Assembly (NCBI GenBank): GCA_044375415.1
Contig: JBILMS010000113.1
Span: forward strand, 1-5,816
Direction of reading: 5' to 3'
Source of the DNA: JAWXBG01 sp044375415
Lineage (GTDB): Bacteria > Bacteroidota > Bacteroidia > Flavobacteriales_D > Sanyastnellaceae
Length of the DNA stretch: 5,816 bases
Part shown: positions 5,264-5,816 of the stretch, in pieces
Layout of the letters: each line of letters begins with the position of its first letter
Numbering within the stretch: the first letter of the stretch is position 1
Notes under the pieces: generated by a model
What the model was told of the DNA's origin: nothing
What the model saw: only the letters and a program-made list of their open reading frames with translations
The model's database searches: none
Program-made: the position numbers and the translations under genes

Positions 5264-5816
5264 ATGGATCATTCGCAAGTTAATCTCTTACATGAATTAG
5301 ATAGTCTATCGCGTATTCATTCATTGAAACGAGAGGACATTGACAACCTAATGGTTGAATTTGCGCGACGAATTCTCGCAGCACTGCGCATAGACCGTAT
5401 GAGTATTTGGTTGTGTAATCCGGAAAAGGACACCTTGGTTTCCATTGGAGAATATACTATTCCGGCAAATAAATTCTCGAAGGGAAGCACGTTACATAGT
5501 AAAAAATATCCCCGTTATCTAAAGGCTATTCATGAAAATGAAATTATTCTGGCGCCCAACATATATGAGCATGCCGCAACATCAGAACTAAGTGAAGACT
5601 ACTCTCGTCCGAATAATGTTATTTCATTGATGGATGTGCCACTGCGCATTGAAGGTGAATTAATAGGAGTGATGTGTTTCGAAAAAACAGGGAACCTTGA
5701 ACGCGTTTTTTCTAAAGATGAGCAGGTCTTTGCATTGAGTATTGCCATCGTTTTTGCATCAAACATGGAAGCCCGCAAGCGAAGGGCATTGCAGCACAAG
5801 TTGGATCAAGAACTTA
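5264..5816 (+). CDS. GAF-domain signalling protein (N-terminal part, runs off the window)
   Basis: The frame is open from ATG 5264 to the right edge, giving 184 residues with no stop. Residues about 28-165 form a GAF domain, a small-molecule or cofactor-binding sensor module. It begins with the helix V-E-F-A-R-R-I-L-A-A-L, then the strand R-M-S-I-W-L-C-N, and ends with the typical S-L-M-D-V-P-L-R-I-E-G-E-L-I-G-V-M-C-F-E (121-140) and F-S-K-D-E-Q-V-F-A (149-157). Residues 167-184 (M-E-A-R-K-R-R-A-L-Q-H-K-L-D-Q-E-L) look like a coiled-coil linker leading to an output domain beyond the window. A histidine kinase is the most common arrangement in Bacteroidota, but GGDEF or phosphatase outputs are possible. 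No transmembrane segment or signal peptide is present in this part, so it is likely cytoplasmic. An in-frame TAA at 5255-5257 limits the start to ATG 5264 or TTG 5258. The gene has its own promoter and is independent of ansA. Confidence 0.85.
   Translation, partial: MDHSQVNLLHELDSLSRIHSLKREDIDNLMVEFARRILAALRIDRMSIWLCNPEKDTLVSIGEYTIPANKFSKGSTLHSKKYPRYLKAIHENEIILAPNIYEHAATSELSEDYSRPNNVISLMDVPLRIEGELIGVMCFEKTGNLERVFSKDEQVFALSIAIVFASNMEARKRRALQHKLDQEL

Noticed and set aside
5599..5799. Minus-strand 66-residue open frame at the right end
   Set aside because: It is antisense to the GAF-domain coding region, which has clear domain similarity; a shadow frame.

Overview
The window looks like chromosomal DNA of a Gram-negative Bacteroidota, probably a flavobacterium-like marine or environmental lineage. 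Four things point there. Three gene starts are preceded by exact matches to the Bacteroidota -7 promoter element TAnnTTTG. Most starts lack a Shine-Dalgarno sequence and follow A/T-rich leaders. The glycosyltransferase 9 protein has the D-L-H-K-N-x-R-S motif and Cys-rich tail familiar from this phylum. A lipoprotein carries a C-Q-K-E start resembling the Bacteroidota lipoprotein export signal. Genus cannot be determined from the sequence alone.

Layout. Positions 1-120 are the 3' end of an unidentified basic protein. Positions 230-1408 hold a two-gene plus-strand unit, a hypothetical lipoprotein and a small multi-pass membrane protein 21 bp later, closed by a strong rho-independent terminator (1415-1449). 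Positions 1512-2021 encode a single-hotdog acyl-CoA thioesterase with its own promoter. Its end overlaps by 20 bp, tail to tail, with a minus-strand glycosyltransferase 9 (heptosyltransferase-like) gene (2002-3030). That gene is divergent, across only 30 bp, from tatD (3061-3831), which is followed 3 bp later by type I asparaginase ansA (3835-4875). A 388-bp non-coding stretch (4876-5263) contains a good promoter for the last gene, a GAF-domain protein that runs off the right edge (5264-5816).

Function. Most genes are housekeeping: acyl-CoA hydrolysis, cell-surface glycan assembly, metal-dependent nuclease/hydrolase, cytoplasmic asparagine breakdown and the sensory input domain of a signalling protein. 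They do not form one pathway; tatD-ansA is the only tight pair among the recognised genes. The lipoprotein/membrane-protein pair is the only part without a known function and is the best candidate for something undescribed. No CRISPR array, tRNA, rRNA, insertion sequence or phage gene was seen.
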